Source: CBDULQ01 sp965368115
GTDB lineage: Bacteria; Pseudomonadota; Gammaproteobacteria; SZUA-229
Reading direction: 5' to 3'
Assembly: GCA_965368115.1 (NCBI GenBank)
Contig: CBDULQ010000134.1
Location: 1 to 9,832 of the forward strand
Length of the DNA: 9,832 nucleotides
This document shows, one piece after another, positions 7,862 through 9,832 of the stretch (positions within the stretch are counted from its first letter, which is position 1; every line of letters starts with the position of its first letter). A program made the position numbers and the translations under genes. A model generated the notes under the pieces. It was not told where the DNA came from. It worked only from the letters and a program-made list of their open reading frames with translations, and did not search any database.

Positions 7862-8848
7862 ATGTTTCTAACCGATTCGAAACGACACGGCGCCGTTGCC
7901 GGTGTCATGATGGGCGGTCTGCTGGCCCTGTCATCCAGTGTCATGGCAGTTAAAGATGCTGGCCATAGTAATGATTACCGCACGTTTCACAGTAACGGAA
8001 AAATCGATTACGGACATATCGATGATTCCTACAAAGCGGACCTGGTCATGTATCTGGCGGGTAACCAGTTCATGGCGATGGAAGAACTGATCAAGGATTT
8101 CCAGAAACGCAACCCGGACATAAAAACCATTTACGTGGAAACCATTCCTCCGGGTCAGATACTGAAAGGCCAGATCCTCAAGCAGGGCCAGATTAACGGC
8201 AAGGACACCGCGCGTAACCCGGACCTGTTTGCCAGTGTCAACCTGGGGCATCTGAAGAAGCTTAAGTCCAAAGGCTTGATGAACGATTACCAGTTGTATA
8301 CACGTAACCGGCTTGAGCTGATGGTCGCCAAAGGCAACCCGAAAAACATTCGCGGTCCCAAAGACCTGGGACGCGACGATATTGTGCAGTCCCATCCGAA
8401 TCCGCTGACCGAGGGTATATTTAAGTTCTACGGTTCGCAGATGCTGAAAGATCTGGGGCTCTACAGTCAGGTGACTGCCGACAAGAAATGCAAGGGCTGC
8501 TGGGCCAAACCGGGTAAGACCTGGTTTACTCAACGTCATCATCGCGAAACACCGGCACGGATCGAGAGTGGTGAAGCCGATGTGGGTATTGTCTGGACCA
8601 CCGAAGTACAACATGCCCAGAAAGAAGGTCGCAATATCGAAGGGGTGGCTATTCCGGAACCCTATAACATGTCGCACAAGGTCGGCTATGCCATTGGTAC
8701 ATTGAGTAACGGACGTAACCCTTACAATGCCATGCGCTACCTGTCCTATCTGGGTACAGAGGAAGCACAGAATATTTATGCCGGTTACGGCTTCGTCAAA
8801 GCCAGTGCAGAGGAGTTAAAACTCAAACCGATTCCTTCCGCAAAATAG
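7862..8848 (+). CDS. Periplasmic solute-binding protein, molybdate/sulfate-type fold, without adjacent transporter
   Basis: This 328-residue protein has a signal peptide ending near A29 (basic start, hydrophobic GVMMGGLLALSSSVMA) and no lipobox cysteine, so the mature form is a soluble periplasmic protein. The segments YKADLVMYLAGNQF (57-70), RIESGEADVGIVWTTEV (233-249) and YLGTEEAQNIYAGYGFV (296-312) resemble the ModA/WtpA and related anion-binding clan, in which GEADVGIV-like segments belong to the hinge and ligand cleft. An unusual insert carries C210 and C213 (CKGCW) followed by H226-H227 (RHH). It might form a disulfide or bind a metal; it is not a heme site, since CxxCH is absent. A strong ribosome site, GAGGGGAG at 7848-7855, lies 6 bases before the ATG. 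The gene follows the sensor-regulator pair after 122 bp and ends at a hairpin. No permease or ATPase gene is in the window, so it may serve in sensing or work with a transporter elsewhere. The ligand is unknown; molybdate, tungstate, sulfate or another oxyanion are possibilities only. Confidence 0.75.
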   Translation: MFLTDSKRHGAVAGVMMGGLLALSSSVMAVKDAGHSNDYRTFHSNGKIDYGHIDDSYKADLVMYLAGNQFMAMEELIKDFQKRNPDIKTIYVETIPPGQILKGQILKQGQINGKDTARNPDLFASVNLGHLKKLKSKGLMNDYQLYTRNRLELMVAKGNPKNIRGPKDLGRDDIVQSHPNPLTEGIFKFYGSQMLKDLGLYSQVTADKKCKGCWAKPGKTWFTQRHHRETPARIESGEADVGIVWTTEVQHAQKEGRNIEGVAIPEPYNMSHKVGYAIGTLSNGRNPYNAMRYLSYLGTEEAQNIYAGYGFVKASAEELKLKPIPSAK

Positions 8849-8858
8849 GGATGAATCA

Positions 8859-8906
8859 ATCATCGTCAGTTTCAGTCGGCTGACCGGAACTGACGATGAT
8901 GTTTTC
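8859..8906 (+). terminator. Perfect 13-bp hairpin after the solute-binding protein gene, probable terminator
   Basis: ATCATCGTCAGTT (8859-8871) pairs perfectly with AACTGACGATGAT (8888-8900) around a 16-nt loop that can fold further (GTC with GAC). A short T-run, GTTTTC (8901-8906), follows. The layout fits a rho-independent terminator for the upstream gene, although the T-run is short and the stem is not very GC-rich. The next gene's ATG is 9 nt beyond the stem, so the structure could also influence its translation. Confidence 0.65.
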
Positions 8907-8909
8907 ATT

Positions 8910-9368
8910 ATGGTGATCAACTACCTGAAAAATCGTCTGCTGCAACGGCAACTCGATGTCGAGCTGGAAGCTATGCTACGCCAGCTTGCTCTGTGCTGGA
9001 CACTGGAGCGTGAAATGGCGGACGAACTGGTATCTAGGCTCATCGCCGAGTGTAATTCCTCATCCTATGGTAATCCGCATCTGTTCGAACTCTGGTGTTG
9101 TTCATGCCTGCTTGATCTCTGGGAAACCTACGGTGGACAGGCCAGCGGTTCTCTTGGTGATCTCGACGAATCACTGGCGGTTGTAAGCCAGCTGGCTATG
9201 TTGTCGGCAGAGGAGCGGGTGGTGTTGACTCTGATCGATATCGCTGAACTGAGTTACCGTGACATCGCCTATGTCATGCACGTCAATGAACACGACATTC
9301 GTCGCTTGATTCGGGCAGCACGTAATCGATTGCTGAACAGCATCAGAGCTCAGCTCCAACTGGATTAA
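8910..9368 (+). CDS. Short sigma-70 family (ECF-like) protein
   Basis: This 152-residue protein is slightly shorter than usual ECF sigma factors (about 160-200). Residues 95-145 look like sigma region 4: LSAEERVVLTLIDIAELSYRD begins near 98, and the helix-turn-helix covers about 114-141. Residues 22-75 resemble a degenerate region 2: LRQLALCWTLEREMADELV recalls the ECF pattern around DLVQE, and FELWCCSCLLDLW (59-71) sits where WLF-type core-binding and -10 contacts occur. A short linker joins the two. Three cysteines lie close together (C63, C64, C66). There is no receiver domain, so it is not a PhyR-type anti-anti-sigma regulator. No anti-sigma gene is adjacent: the next gene is convergent, 12 bp away. 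The ATG at 8910 has no visible ribosome site and lies just beyond the hairpin. The frame stays open upstream to the end of the previous gene, so an earlier non-ATG start is possible. Region 4 is fairly sure; function as a true sigma factor is uncertain. Confidence 0.65.
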   Translation: MVINYLKNRLLQRQLDVELEAMLRQLALCWTLEREMADELVSRLIAECNSSSYGNPHLFELWCCSCLLDLWETYGGQASGSLGDLDESLAVVSQLAMLSAEERVVLTLIDIAELSYRDIAYVMHVNEHDIRRLIRAARNRLLNSIRAQLQLD

Positions 9369-9380
9369 CACAGGGCGTTT

Positions 9381-9764
9381 TTAACTCAGATCGGCTGCAA
9401 AGCGTTTAAGTATTTGCAGCGGCACCGTGTCCAGCGCTTTCTGGTGAGTGCGCATCAGATACACCCGCGGCGCCATATCATCCTGATAAGCCTGCAACCA
9501 GCGCGCAGCACAGAGGCACCAGGCATCACCCGGTTTGAGACCTGGAAAACCGTATTCCGGCATCGGGGTCGACAAATCATTTCCTGCTGATTTCGAGTAA
9601 TCCAGAAACTGTTGTGTCATTTCCACGCACACTGTGTGTGAACCGATGTCCTGTTCGCAGGTGTTGCAGTGGCCGTCGCGGTAGAAACCAGTGGATGGAT
9701 GCAGGTTGCAGGGTTCCAGGGGTTCGCCGAAGACGTTGAGGCTTGGGGCAGGGGTGGTGTCCAT
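9381..9764 (-). CDS. DUF2237 family protein
   Basis: Starting at the ATG at 9764-9762 the protein has 127 residues, the usual DUF2237 size. It begins MDTTPAPSLNVFGEPLEPC and contains the family's conserved segments: TGFYRDGHC near 25-33, GNDLSTP near 61-67, YGFPGLKPGD at 71-80 and WCLCAARW at 82-89. Cysteines C19, C33, C36 (CNTC), C46, C83 and C85 are numerous and could bind metal or form disulfides. No signal peptide is present, so it is probably cytoplasmic. An in-frame ATG at 9800 would add 12 residues, but it has no ribosome site, whereas AGAGAA lies about 8 bases before the chosen start. The function of this family is not known to me. The gene converges with the sigma-like gene, with only 12 bp between the stops and no obvious shared terminator. 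Confidence 0.88.
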   Translation of the reverse strand: MDTTPAPSLNVFGEPLEPCNLHPSTGFYRDGHCNTCEQDIGSHTVCVEMTQQFLDYSKSAGNDLSTPMPEYGFPGLKPGDAWCLCAARWLQAYQDDMAPRVYLMRTHQKALDTVPLQILKRFAADLS

Positions 9765-9832
9765 GGTTTTTTCTCTGGTTGATTGGGGGCAGTTTAGCAT
9801 TGATGAGGGGGGAGGTTAAATTGGGTGGGTGC

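Noticed and set aside
8489..8500. CKGC in the solute-binding protein as a c-type heme site
   Set aside because: The residue after the second cysteine is Trp, not His, so the CxxCH heme motif is not met.
7931..8677. Minus-strand open frame of 248 codons
   Set aside because: It is antisense to the solute-binding protein, which has a signal peptide, family motifs and a strong ribosome site; the antisense product has none of these.
9765..9800. Longer start of the DUF2237 gene at the ATG at 9800
   Set aside because: It lacks a ribosome site and the extra 12 residues are outside the conserved family region; the ATG at 9764 has a purine-rich site before it.

Overview
The window looks like chromosomal DNA of a gammaproteobacterium with moderately high GC. 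This is inferred from EF-P, EpmB and EpmA sequences that resemble the E. coli proteins, from a TtrS-like sensor kinase, and from a PilZ-domain protein. The sulfur-oxyanion type of sensor would suit a sulfur-metabolising or environmental lineage, but the genus cannot be read from the sequence. There are no tRNA or rRNA genes, no insertion sequence and no CRISPR array.

Layout. Positions 1823 to 1 (minus strand) hold a large gene, cut by the window edge, with a C-terminal PilZ (cyclic-di-GMP receptor) domain whose two signature motifs lie unusually far apart. Positions 1824-1997 form a gene-free gap. Positions 1998-4622 carry a complete translation-factor module: epmB on the minus strand, and divergently efp and epmA on the plus strand, with epmA starting inside the end of efp. 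EpmB makes (R)-beta-lysine, EpmA ligates it to Lys34 of EF-P, and the modified EF-P relieves ribosome stalling at polyproline stretches. Target, lysine isomerase and ligase therefore lie side by side.

Positions 4756-7739 encode a two-component system. The sensor kinase has an exported PhnD-like periplasmic domain, one membrane helix, a coiled coil, a GAF-like domain and a kinase core. Its partner is a FixJ/TtrR-type response regulator overlapping it by 4 bp. A 122-bp spacer with inverted and direct repeats separates these from a periplasmic solute-binding protein (7862-8848) that has no transporter genes beside it. A perfect 13-bp hairpin follows, and then a short sigma-70/ECF-like protein (8910-9368) without an anti-sigma gene. 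A DUF2237-family gene converges from the right (9764-9381).

The most interesting region is 4756-9368: sensor kinase, regulator, orphan binding protein and orphan sigma-like protein, all on one strand with structured spacers. It could be a sensing and regulation cassette for a small anion or solute. The ligand and targets are unknown, and treating the four genes as one unit is an inference.
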